A stretch of DNA of 64,000 nt from Motiliproteus sp047633175 (GTDB lineage Bacteria > Pseudomonadota > Gammaproteobacteria > Pseudomonadales > Balneatricaceae), in the NCBI GenBank assembly GCA_047633175.1, contig JBLIEQ010000001.1:310001-374000 (forward strand). The letters run 5' to 3'. The translations under genes were made by a program, and so were the position numbers. Each line of letters starts with the position of its first letter. The first letter of the stretch is position 1. Shown here piece after piece: positions 1-8,600 of the stretch. Under the pieces are notes generated by a model. That model did not search any database. It saw nothing but the letters and a program-made list of their open reading frames with translations, and had not been told where the DNA came from.

Positions 1-17
1 CTGCCGACCCACAGGGA

Positions 18-316
18 TCAGGCAGCGCGAGGATGAATCCCCTGCTTGATCGCGTCGCCCGCGCTGCCTCGGCGAGCTTGAGGTCATAGGTCGCTTGCAG
101 ATTGAGCCAGGACTGGGCATCACCGCCAAAGTAACGTGCCAGGCGGAGGGCGGTATCTGGCGTTACGATACGTCTTTCTCGGACGATGTCGTTGATACGA
201 GCCGCAGGCACTCGCAGGGCTGTCGCCAGGTCGTTGGCGGACATCTCCAAGGGGAGCAGGTATTCCTCGCGCAGAATCTCGCTGGAGTGGATAGGACGCA
301 TTTTATTGATTGCCAA
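18..316 (-). pseudogene. HigA-type antitoxin, frameshifted near its C-terminus
   Basis: This is an XRE-fold antitoxin of the HigA/VapI family, which normally binds the HigB toxin and represses the operon. Translation from a TTG at 316 gives MAINKMRPIHSSEILREEYL and then the family's helix-turn-helix (RVPAARINDIVRERR, LRLARYFGGDAQSWLNLQ). TTG is preferred to the ATG at 301 because GGAGG at 327–323 sits six bases before it. The frame opened by the start runs off the window edge with an unlike tail. The neighbouring frame gives GDAIKQGIHPRAA and a TGA at 20–18, which is the usual family ending. One missing base in the C run at 58–60 would explain this. It is either a real frameshift or a sequencing error. 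The toxin remnant lies just upstream. Confidence 0.65.
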
Positions 317-327
317 GGAATTCCTCC

Positions 328-372
328 TCAATGGTAATCCGCTAACTCAACATCTTCGATACCGAAAATAGC
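328..372 (-). pseudogene. HigB toxin remnant (last 14 codons only)
   Basis: Directly before the antitoxin start, on the same strand, a frame ends in AIFGIEDVELADYH and TGA at 330–328. Many HigB/RelE-type toxins end in a very similar DVE..DYH motif and precede higA by a few bases, so this is read as the 3' end of higB. Beyond 372 the sequence becomes the TTTTTGTGGGT-type edge also found next to REP1 copies elsewhere in the window, and no toxin coding can be followed. The toxin gene therefore appears to have been replaced or deleted up to this point. Assignment rests on a short match and on position. Confidence 0.5.
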
Positions 373-423
373 TTTTTTGTGGGTTAGCCTTCGGTTTGAC
401 AGTTTACTTGCAGCAGAGCGCGA

Positions 424-477
424 GTTGTCGGACTACTTTCTACCCACAAAACGCCGACCCACAAAAACCGACCCACT
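424..477. repeat. Degenerate REP1-related repeat
   Basis: A string of CCCACAAA units is joined to TTGTCGGACTACTTTCTA. The same TGCCGGACTACTTTCTA block recurs at 58258–58282, and CCCACAAA-type sequence also flanks REP1 copies at 17500 and 48510. It lies between the higB remnant and the end of the exonuclease gene. Confidence 0.45.
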
Positions 478-484
478 GGCGCTC

Positions 485-1102
485 TCAGGGAGAGGGAGAG
501 ACACCGTGCTTGAGCCGTATATACATCAGCGCGACGGTGATCGCATCGCCCAGGGCCGTATGGCGCTGCAGAATCGGCAGGTTCAATTTACTGGCGATGG
601 TATCGAAGCGCAGATCGGTGTCCCCTCCTACCGACTTCCACTTGATAATATCGTGATACACATGCGATAGCTCGATCGCCTTATTAGGCAGGCCAAACCC
701 GTAGATCGGACGTAAAAACTTATCCAGCATGCGCAGATCATAGTTGACGTAATAGCCCAGGATAGGGCGGTTACCTACGAACGCCAGCACCTGCGCCAGC
801 GCCTCCTCGAGCTCGACTCCGTCGGAGAGGTCCATTGCCCGGAGCTTATGGATCTTGATCGAGTCGCCGGTCAGGCTCTTAGGCGGCTTGAGCTTAATAT
901 CGAGTCGCTCGCTGGTCTTAACGCGCCGACCCTGGATTCTGACCGCGCCGATCGACAGTATCTCCGCCTTGCTGACATCGAGACTGGTCGTCTCACAGTC
1001 CAGAGAGACCACCTCATCGCCACGGTAGGGCTCAAACAGGTAGCCATAGGGACCGGCGCGATGCTTTTTCTTTTCTCTATAAATTCTAAATTTACGTAAC
1101 AA
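485..1102 (-). CDS. DnaQ-like 3'-5' exonuclease
   Basis: A 205-residue DEDDh-type exonuclease of the DNA polymerase III epsilon superfamily. The three exonuclease motifs are visible in order: SLDCETTSLD (DxE), GYYVNYDLRMLDKF (D in motif II) and HTALGDAITVALMY (HxxxxD). The protein has only the exonuclease domain, so it is probably a stand-alone proofreading or repair nuclease rather than a replicative subunit. The start is a TTG at 1102; GGAGA lies about six bases upstream on the minus strand and no better ATG is present. It is transcribed in the same direction as the regulator at 1302–3119, with a MITE-like element in the 199-bp gap. Physiological substrate is not evident. Confidence 0.85.
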   Translation of the reverse strand: MLRKFRIYREKKKHRAGPYGYLFEPYRGDEVVSLDCETTSLDVSKAEILSIGAVRIQGRRVKTSERLDIKLKPPKSLTGDSIKIHKLRAMDLSDGVELEEALAQVLAFVGNRPILGYYVNYDLRMLDKFLRPIYGFGLPNKAIELSHVYHDIIKWKSVGGDTDLRFDTIASKLNLPILQRHTALGDAITVALMYIRLKHGVSPSP

Positions 1103-1117
1103 TATAATTCTCCGTCT

Positions 1118-1296
1118 AGCAGACTGTCGGACTTGAGCTGTGTTGCGAGGGAAAGACTGCTTTAAGACAGTTTTCGATCTTTTTTGAGGTTAATAGTGGT
1201 TCTATTAGCCGAAAAACAGAGTGTAAAATGGCCCCTCTTTAACTCAAAGAAAGCAGTTTTTCCGCAGTAGAGCAGTGTTAAGTCCGACAGCCTGCT
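1118..1296 (-). mobile_element. MITE-like element, copy 1
   Basis: A 179-bp non-coding element with imperfect terminal inverted repeats. The left end reads AGCAGACTGTCGGACTTGAG, and the right end reverse-complemented reads AGCAGGCTGTCGGACTTAAC. Internal blocks (CACTGCTCTACTGCGG, AGAACCACTATT) recur in inverted orientation in copy 2 at 22645–22824. It ends six bases from the stop codon of the next gene. No transposase or clear target duplication is visible. Confidence 0.7.
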
Positions 1297-1301
1297 TTAC
1301 T

Positions 1302-3119
1302 CTAGCGCTCCAGATGAAACCTCAGAGTCAACGTCTTCTTAAACTCTTTGACCACCTGCAGCGACTCCCGCAGCAGATCCTTATCGAGCCGATTCAGATC
1401 ATCGGTAAGGATATGATTAGGCGAGTCATTAAAGTCTTCTTGATCCATGCGTTTAAGCTGCTGCGACAACCGGATCTGAATAAAGATCGACAGCGCCTCG
1501 GACAGATCCCGTCCCTGCTGTTTCTGCAGTACCCCGGCTTCAACCAGCGCGTCAATGCGCTTAAAGCTGTTCGTTTCTATGACCCTGTTTTGCAACGCCA
1601 GGGTGCGCACACCATGTACTATAGGAAAAATTCCGCCTTTCTTAATATCGATCGCATTATCCTTGGTCTTAATCCCGCCAAAGAAGGTCAGTGGTGTATC
1701 AAAGGCCAGCGACGCCTTGGCAAAATGGGAGAAAAACAGCTCATTGTCATGCATCTGCCGGAAAAACCAGTTGCGACCGGCCTTAAAGAGCGCTGGATTA
1801 CCCCCAACCGGCTTGGCATCGACAGCGATGGCCAAATTCATCAGCGCCTCACCATCGGCATCCGTTGCCCAGCGGTTCATCCGATCCGTCCAGTCACCCA
1901 GGTGCTGAACCCAGTAGGGGTTCGATACCATGATATTGCCAGGGCATTCGGGATAACCGAATTCGATCAGGGTTCGGGTAAATTTTTCCAGAATCGCCTC
2001 ACGATCCGGCCAATCCAGGCCATCGCGCATGATTACGGCGTTATCCTGATCGGTCTTCATGATCTGCTCACCGCGCCCCTCGCTACCCATAACGACCAGA
2101 CAGACATGCGGCAAAATATCATCGGGCACCAGCAGGGTAAACAGTTTGGACATCACCCGCTCATTCATCGCCGCCACCAAATCCATCGCAAACCGAGCCT
2201 TAACACCCTGCGAGGCCAGCGAGCGAATCAGGTCATTAAGCCCCAGCGCTGCATGCGACAACCCCTCAATTGAGGAGGCACGCTGAATCCGCAAGCCGAT
2301 CACATGCGAATGGCTGGAGAAGTGACTGAGCACATCCGTCAGCTCGACGATGCCCTTGAGCTGCCCCTTCTCCATGACCACAACACGCTCTATGTGCTGC
2401 AGAGTCATCAGAATCAGGGCATTAAACAGGTAGTCACCCGCCTCGACCGTAATCAGACGATAGCTGGCAATATCGGCCACCGGCGTGGTCAGACTCAGCT
2501 CCTTTAACACCACCGCATTCAGCAAATCCGTACCTGTGACGATGCCGTGACGCCCGCCCTTTTTCACCAGCACACAGTCGACATGCTGTTCGCGGATCAG
2601 TGCGGTCGTCTCCTTGATGGTCGCCTCTGCCGACACGATCAACGGCTCGCGCATCGTCTCGCCGCCGACCTGAGCAAGCATAAACTCGGCCATCCCCTGA
2701 TCACCGCCCTGCTGCTCATGGATCTCGGTCTTGGCCGCCAGCGTACGGCTGAAATAATCGCCAAAGCCTGGATTGCTGTAAACCAGCTCGAGCAGTGCCT
2801 TGGTCGGCAGGATGTGGACGATAGTCTCCTCTTCTGCGACGAAGTTATGGATCGCCTTGCCCGTCAGCGCCGACCAGGCACCAAAATAATCCTCATTACC
2901 GTAATGAACGAACACATGCACATCCGAACCGCCTTTAGAATCGGTTTCACGCACCCTACCCTTGAGAATGATAAACAGCCCCTCCGGTGCTTCGCCGGCC
3001 GTGATCAGGCTTTCACCCTTCTGGAAATAACCGATATCGAGACTGTTATTGAGCAGCGCCAGTTCTCTGCTTTCAAGCAAGCTGAAGGGAAGATTACTGG
3101 TATTGAATTCCTGAGCCAT
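1302..3119 (-). CDS. cNMP-binding/CBS/DUF294 nucleotidyltransferase-like regulator
   Basis: A 605-residue cytoplasmic regulator. In order it has a cyclic-nucleotide-binding fold (about 15–135, with FIILKGRVRE), a pair of CBS domains (about 155–280, including ERVVVMEKGQLKGIVELTDV), a DUF294 nucleotidyltransferase-like domain (about 310–450, with VMGSEGRGEQIMKTDQDNA, the G-S...D-x-D pattern of the Pol-beta fold) and a DUF294 C-terminal helical domain. Proteins of this layout are commonly encoded next to acetate/solute symporters and a DnaQ-like exonuclease, as here, which suggests post-translational control of the symporter or of a nucleotide signal. The ATG at 3119 follows GGGAG. The exact reaction is unknown for the family. 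Confidence 0.85.
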   Translation of the reverse strand: MAQEFNTSNLPFSLLESRELALLNNSLDIGYFQKGESLITAGEAPEGLFIILKGRVRETDSKGGSDVHVFVHYGNEDYFGAWSALTGKAIHNFVAEEETIVHILPTKALLELVYSNPGFGDYFSRTLAAKTEIHEQQGGDQGMAEFMLAQVGGETMREPLIVSAEATIKETTALIREQHVDCVLVKKGGRHGIVTGTDLLNAVVLKELSLTTPVADIASYRLITVEAGDYLFNALILMTLQHIERVVVMEKGQLKGIVELTDVLSHFSSHSHVIGLRIQRASSIEGLSHAALGLNDLIRSLASQGVKARFAMDLVAAMNERVMSKLFTLLVPDDILPHVCLVVMGSEGRGEQIMKTDQDNAVIMRDGLDWPDREAILEKFTRTLIEFGYPECPGNIMVSNPYWVQHLGDWTDRMNRWATDADGEALMNLAIAVDAKPVGGNPALFKAGRNWFFRQMHDNELFFSHFAKASLAFDTPLTFFGGIKTKDNAIDIKKGGIFPIVHGVRTLALQNRVIETNSFKRIDALVEAGVLQKQQGRDLSEALSIFIQIRLSQQLKRMDQEDFNDSPNHILTDDLNRLDKDLLRESLQVVKEFKKTLTLRFHLER

Positions 3120-3210
3120 CGAACCTAACTCCCATTAAATACTCTGCAAACAGCACCCTGCCTACGAACAGGCGAAGAACCTTTGCACAACGTTCAACTT
3201 GAGCACAAAT

Positions 3211-3245
3211 AAAAAAGGCACACCGACGGTTATTGCCGGTGTGCC
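3211..3245 (-). terminator. Rho-independent terminator of the symporter operon
   Basis: Read on the minus strand, GGCACACCG and CGGTGTGCC form a 9-bp GC-rich stem followed by TTTTTT. It lies 34 bases beyond the symporter stop codon and separates that operon from the regulator at 1302–3119. Confidence 0.85.
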
Positions 3246-3278
3246 TCGATCTAGCAGTGACTAAGTCACTTGGCTGTC

Positions 3279-5078
3279 TTAGTGAGCGTGAGCTTCACCT
3301 ACACCGCGTGGAATACGGATGCTTTCAACCAGCTCCTGTATTTCAACAGGTGGCGGAGGTGTCATTGAAGAGACAATGAACGCCACGATGAAGTTCAGGA
3401 TCATACCTACAGTACCGAAGCCTTCTGGCGAGATACCCATGAACAGTTCGTCCTTAGTACCACCCATAAACTTAAAGTAGATGATGTAGGCCATGGTAGA
3501 GGTGATACCAACGATCATACCGGAGATGGCGCCTTCTCTGTTCATCCGCTTGGAGAAGATACCCATGATGATAACAGGGAAGAACGAAGAAGCTGCCAGG
3601 CCGAAGGCCAGTGCCACAACGATCGCCACAAATCCTGGAGGATTGATACCGAAGTAACCTGCAACACAGATCGCCACCACAGCCGCCAGACGCGCAAACA
3701 TCAGCTCCTGCTTCTCGGTAATATCAGGATTAATGGTTTTCTTCACCAGGTCATGCGCAATCGCGGTAGAGATAACCAGCAGCAGACCCGCAGCGGTAGA
3801 CAATGCCGCGGCAACTGCACCGGCTGCAATCAAGGCGATGACCCAACCCGGAAGCTGAGCGATCTCTGGGTTAGCCAGTACCATGATGTCACGGTCAACA
3901 TAGATCTCGTTAGCGAACGGTTGCTTGGAAGCATCGAAGCTGCCATCAGCAGGGTTGGTCGTCATACGTGAACCATTCACGTCAACACCCTCACCGAAAG
4001 TAGGCTTGCCCTTAAAGGCGTTGCCTGCCGCATACTGCACCTTGCCGTCGCCGTTAAGATCTGTCCAGGCGATAAGACCTGATTTCTCCCAGCTCTTGAA
4101 CCACTCTGGAATCTCTGTGTAAGCAACACCGGTCTTGTCGGGGCCGTTAACCGTCTGGATCAGGTTAAGTTTACCAAACGCCGCCACACCCGGTACCGCA
4201 GTGTAGAGAAGAGCGATGAACAGCAATGCCCAGCCCGCAGAAGTACGTGCATCTTTCACCTTAGGTACGGTGAAGAAACGTACGATTACGTGTGGCAGAC
4301 CCGCCGTACCGCACATCAACGCAGCAGTTACGAAGAACATGTCCAGCGTAGACTTGCTGCCGGCAGTGTACTCTTTAAGACCCAGCTCGGTAGAGAGCGA
4401 GTTGATCGTTGCCAGTACCGACTGACCATCCGCCAGTGTAGCGCCCAAACCTGTTTGTGGCAGGATATGACCGGTGATCTGGAATGACAGGAACACAGCA
4501 GGAACGGTGTAAGCGATGATCAGTACGACATACTGAGCCACCTGGGTGTAGGTAATACCTTTCATACCACCCAATACCGCGTAGACGAAAACAATCGCCA
4601 TACCCAGTACCACACCTTCGTTGATGCCCACGCCCAGGAAGCGCGAGAATACGATACCCACACCACGCATCTGACCTGCCACATAGGTGAAGGAGATGAT
4701 GATGGTACAGATAACCGCGATAACCCGTGCAAAGTTGGAGTAATAACGATCACCAACGAAGTCAGGCACGGTGAACTTACCGAACTTGCGCAGGTAAGGT
4801 GCCAGCAGCAATGCCAGCATTACGTAACCACCGGTCCAACCCATCAGGTAGGCGGCGCCGTCACGTCCCATAAAGGAGATAATCCCCGCCAGAGAGATGA
4901 ATGATGCGGCTGACATCCAGTCAGCGGCGGTAGCCATGCCGTTTGCGATAGGGTGAACACCACCGCCTGCAACATAGAACTCTTTAGTCGAGCCCGCGCG
5001 GGCCCAGTACGCGATGCCGATATACAGTACAAAAGATGCACCGATAAACGCATAGTTGAGTAAGTCTTGGGATTCCAT
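3279..5078 (-). CDS. Sodium:solute symporter, VC_2705-type (acetate permease-like)
   Basis: A 599-residue polytopic inner-membrane protein of the SSS family, using sodium flux to import a small organic solute. Related proteins include ActP, but this one resembles the VC_2705 subfamily that is paired with a DUF4212 subunit. Family features are FYVAGGGVHPIANGMATAADW near residue 35 and VPDFVGDRYYSNFARV near 103. An insertion between transmembrane helices (about 305–405) contains DLNGDGKVQY near residue 340, which looks like a calcium-binding loop. The insertion carries many polar residues and is probably periplasmic. The gene lies 38 bp downstream of the DUF4212 gene on the same strand. The substrate cannot be read from sequence; acetate or another short carboxylate is an inference. 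Confidence 0.88.
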   Translation of the reverse strand: MESQDLLNYAFIGASFVLYIGIAYWARAGSTKEFYVAGGGVHPIANGMATAADWMSAASFISLAGIISFMGRDGAAYLMGWTGGYVMLALLLAPYLRKFGKFTVPDFVGDRYYSNFARVIAVICTIIISFTYVAGQMRGVGIVFSRFLGVGINEGVVLGMAIVFVYAVLGGMKGITYTQVAQYVVLIIAYTVPAVFLSFQITGHILPQTGLGATLADGQSVLATINSLSTELGLKEYTAGSKSTLDMFFVTAALMCGTAGLPHVIVRFFTVPKVKDARTSAGWALLFIALLYTAVPGVAAFGKLNLIQTVNGPDKTGVAYTEIPEWFKSWEKSGLIAWTDLNGDGKVQYAAGNAFKGKPTFGEGVDVNGSRMTTNPADGSFDASKQPFANEIYVDRDIMVLANPEIAQLPGWVIALIAAGAVAAALSTAAGLLLVISTAIAHDLVKKTINPDITEKQELMFARLAAVVAICVAGYFGINPPGFVAIVVALAFGLAASSFFPVIIMGIFSKRMNREGAISGMIVGITSTMAYIIYFKFMGGTKDELFMGISPEGFGTVGMILNFIVAFIVSSMTPPPPVEIQELVESIRIPRGVGEAHAH

Positions 5079-5116
5079 AGAGAAACCGTCCTATCAGATT
5101 ATTTTTATGGCTGCGT

Positions 5117-5377
5117 TTATTCGTGTACGTCGTATTTCTGATCCAGCTTGTTCATTGTTGCCGCATAGGCAACGATCAGGCCGCAGAAAACGTAGATGGA
5201 GCCCTGCTGAGCGAACCAGAATCCCAGCTGAAATCCAAAGAAATCAATAGCATTCAGCTCTTCGATAAACAAGATTCCGCACCCATAGGAGACTACAAAC
5301 CAAACCGCAAGGTAAGTGAAAATAATTTTAATATTTTCACTCCAATACGCCTGGGCATCTTCTTTAGTAATGCTCAT
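5117..5377 (-). CDS. DUF4212 small subunit of the solute symporter
   Basis: An 86-residue membrane protein with two predicted transmembrane helices (about 17–38, IIFTYLAVWFVVSYGCGILF, and 50–72, GFWFAQQGSIYVFCGLIVAY). DUF4212 proteins are encoded directly before VC_2705-type symporters and are thought to be an accessory subunit. The gene starts at the ATG at 5377 after AAGGA and leads the two-gene operon. Its length and the FWFAQQGSI motif fit the family well. Confidence 0.87.
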   Translation of the reverse strand: MSITKEDAQAYWSENIKIIFTYLAVWFVVSYGCGILFIEELNAIDFFGFQLGFWFAQQGSIYVFCGLIVAYAATMNKLDQKYDVHE

Positions 5378-5697
5378 GACATTTTCCTTCTGTTGTTGTT
5401 ATTAAACTTTAGAGTAAAATAGCTATTCTAATCACTATTAAAAACAGGTAAAAAAAAACAGGTATATAGAAGTACAGAGTGCAATCTACCAAAGCCCGGT
5501 CACAAACAAATCCCCGACTTTAGTCTCTACTCTCAGTCAGCACCGGATCCGGCCCCCGTAGAATTAAATAAATACCTATTTATACAAGGTGATAAGAGTT
5601 TATCATGGCCTGCAGTAAGCCCTGCTATACGATGGTCTTAACGTCTGTGTATTCAGCGTAAATACGACATTTTCATGTAAAACCAGCGGTGCGGCCT
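5378..5697. promoter_or_regulatory. Divergent intergenic region, symporter operon / hybrid kinase
   Basis: These 320 bases separate the leftward DUF4212–symporter operon from the rightward hybrid kinase and must hold both promoters. The part nearest the symporter (5400–5480) is AT-rich with an A run at 5450–5458. No convincing -35/-10 pair or named operator could be picked out. No open frame here looks like a gene. Confidence 0.4.
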
Positions 5698-8600
5698 ATG
5701 CAAGACTCTCTGTTAGACGGTTGGTTTATCATCCTAATCTCGCTGACCTATGTGGGCGTGCTATTCGCGATCGCATCCTTCGGCGAGCGCCATGCTAAAC
5801 GCATCTTTAACTCCCGCTTCCGACCGGTGATCTACAGCCTGTCGCTGGCGGTCTACGCCACCTCCTGGACCTTCTATGGCGCTGTGGGGCGTGCTAGCTC
5901 CGGTGGCTGGGAGTTTCTGGCCACCTACCTCGGCCCCATCCTGACCTTTATATTCCTGTGGAAGCTGCTGACCAAGATCGTCCTGGTCAGCAAACAACAG
6001 AACATCACCACCATCTCCGACTTTATCGCGTCCCGCTATGGCAAGAGCCAGAGTCTGGCGATCCTGATCACCTGCATCGCCGTGCTCGGTATCGTTCCCT
6101 ATATCGCGCTCCAGCTTAAAGCGGTAGCGATGAGTTACGATGCCCTTACCACCGTCGCCGGAGATGCCACCGGCGGCAGCGACACCGCGCTCTTTGTCGC
6201 CCTGCTGATGGCGCTGTTCTCCATTCTGTTCGGGACCCGGCACATCGATGCCACCGAACACCACGAAGGGATCGTACTGGCAATCGCCTTCGAGTCGATC
6301 ATCAAGCTCTCAGCATTTGTCGCCGTTGGGCTGTATGTCACTTTTGGCCTCTTTGACGGTGTCGACAACCTGTTGACCCTTGCTGCCGAGGAACTTTCGA
6401 ACGATCCGAATTTTAAAGTCGATTTCATAGAAAACAGCTTTATCACCGAAACTCTGCTGGCCGCCGCCGCCTTTATCTGCCTGCCACGGATGTTCCATGT
6501 GTCGGTGGTCGAGAACGCCGACCCTAAGGATCTAAACTTGGCGCGCTGGGTCTTCCCGGGCTACCTGATTCTTTCCGGTCTGTTTGTCATCCCCATCGCC
6601 CTAGCCGGAAACATGATATTCCCCGACGGCAGCGTCGATGCCGATTCCTTTGTCCTGACCCTGCCCCTTCATGCCCAACAGAATGCGCTGGCGATACTGG
6701 TCTTTATCGGTGGCCTATCGGCAGCGACCTCGATGGTTATCGTCGCTACCATCACCCTGAGCACCATGGTCTGTAACGATATTGTCATGCCGATGCTGCT
6801 GCGCATGCCCCGCTTGAAACTCTCCAAAAAGAAGGATCTGGGATCCTTTTTACTCCGGGTCCGCCGCCTGACGATCTTCAGCCTGATGCTGCTGTCCTAC
6901 TTCTACTACCGCATCTTTGGCGACACAGGCAGCTTGGCATCGTTCGGACTCCTGGCGTTTGTGGCCGTGGCGCAATTTGCACCCGCCATTCTTGGTGCCG
7001 TAATCTGGAAACGGGGCAGCCGCCAGGGTGCCCTAGCGGGTATCAGCGCAGGGGTTTTAATCTGGCTTTACACGCTGGTGCTACCGATCATGTCGGGGGT
7101 AGGACTCATACCCGACAGCATCCAGGCCATCATTCGGGAGAATCCCTGGCTGCACCCCAATGCGCTGTTCGGCATCGGTTTCCCCAATGACCTGACCCAC
7201 GGAACCTTCTGGAGCCTGGCGATCAATATTCTGCTGTTTGTGGTGGTATCACGTCACTCCAGCCAGCGCCTGATAGATCGTATTCAGGCCAGCAATTACG
7301 TCGACTGCCGGAGCCCGTCCAGCGGCCAGAGCTCTCATACCCTTAGCGGAACCACCACTGTGGGTGATCTGCAGCTGCTCACCGAACGCTTCTTGGGTGT
7401 CAACCGCGCCCGCAGTGCCTTCAACACCTTCGCGGTCCAGCGGGCCGAAGACCCGCCCCTGAGCGGTGACCATGCCTCCAATGCGCTGGTCGGCTATATC
7501 GAGCGCTTGCTGTCAGGGGTCATAGGGGCGTCTTCGGCCCGCATCCTGATGGCCTCGACCCTGCGTGGCCGCGACATGCAGCTCGGGGATGTCGTCAGCA
7601 TTGTCGATGAAGCAAGCAAGGTCTTGAAATTCAACCGTGCACTGCTGCAATCGACGATCGAAAATATCAATCAGGGGATCAGTGTCGTCGATCAGCAGCT
7701 GCGCCTGGTCGCGTGGAACCGTCGTTATTTGGAGATGTTCGACTATCCGGCCGGCCTGGTCTGCATCGGCCGACCCGTGACCGAGCTTTTCAACTATAAC
7801 GCCAAAGCGGGCGAATATGGTCCCGGAACCATCGACTCTCATGTCGCCAGGCGGGTCGCGATGCTGCAGTCGGGGACCTCCAACTCCTATATCCGCTATC
7901 GCAAGGATGGCTCCGTGCTTGAAGTCCAGGGCAACCCCATGCCCGGCGGCGGCTACGTCAACACTTACCTGGACATTACCGCGCACAAACGCACCGAGGA
8001 GGCGCTGCGAGAGAGTGAACAGAGCATCCGCCTCTACACCGATAACGTCCCTGTGCTGATCGCTTACCTCGATAAAGAGCGCCGCTACCTGTTCGTTAAT
8101 AAGGCCTATGCCCAGACCTTCGGCATTCAGGATCGCCACAGCATCTCCGGAACCCCCTGCTACCAGGTATTATCGCCGATGCAATACGATAGCCGGACCC
8201 CGTTTATTGCCCAGGTTCTCCAGGGCAAGCGGCAGAACTTTGAGACCAAGCTACCCGCGCAAGGATCGGAACAGCTGCGCTTTGCCGATGTAACCTATAT
8301 TCCTCATCTCGGAGAGTATGGCGACGTTCTCGGCTATTTCACCCTCTATCAGGACATCAGCGAACGGCGTCTTGCAGAGATCGCCTTGCAGGAGACCAAT
8401 GAAAATCTGGAGCTTCGCGTCTACGAACGCACCCAGGCGATTACGGCCATTAACCGGGAGCTCCGCAAAGAGAACACGATCCGCTCGCTGATCGAGGATG
8501 AGCTGCGCCAGGCCAAGTCCGATGCCGACGACGCCAACATCGGCAAGACCCGATTTCTGGCGGCCGCCAGCCATGACCTGCTGCAGCCGCTCAACGCCGC

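Noticed and set aside
1275..2273. 332-codon open frame on the plus strand
   Set aside because: It is the antisense of the regulator at 1302–3119, which has clear domains; the plus frame has none.
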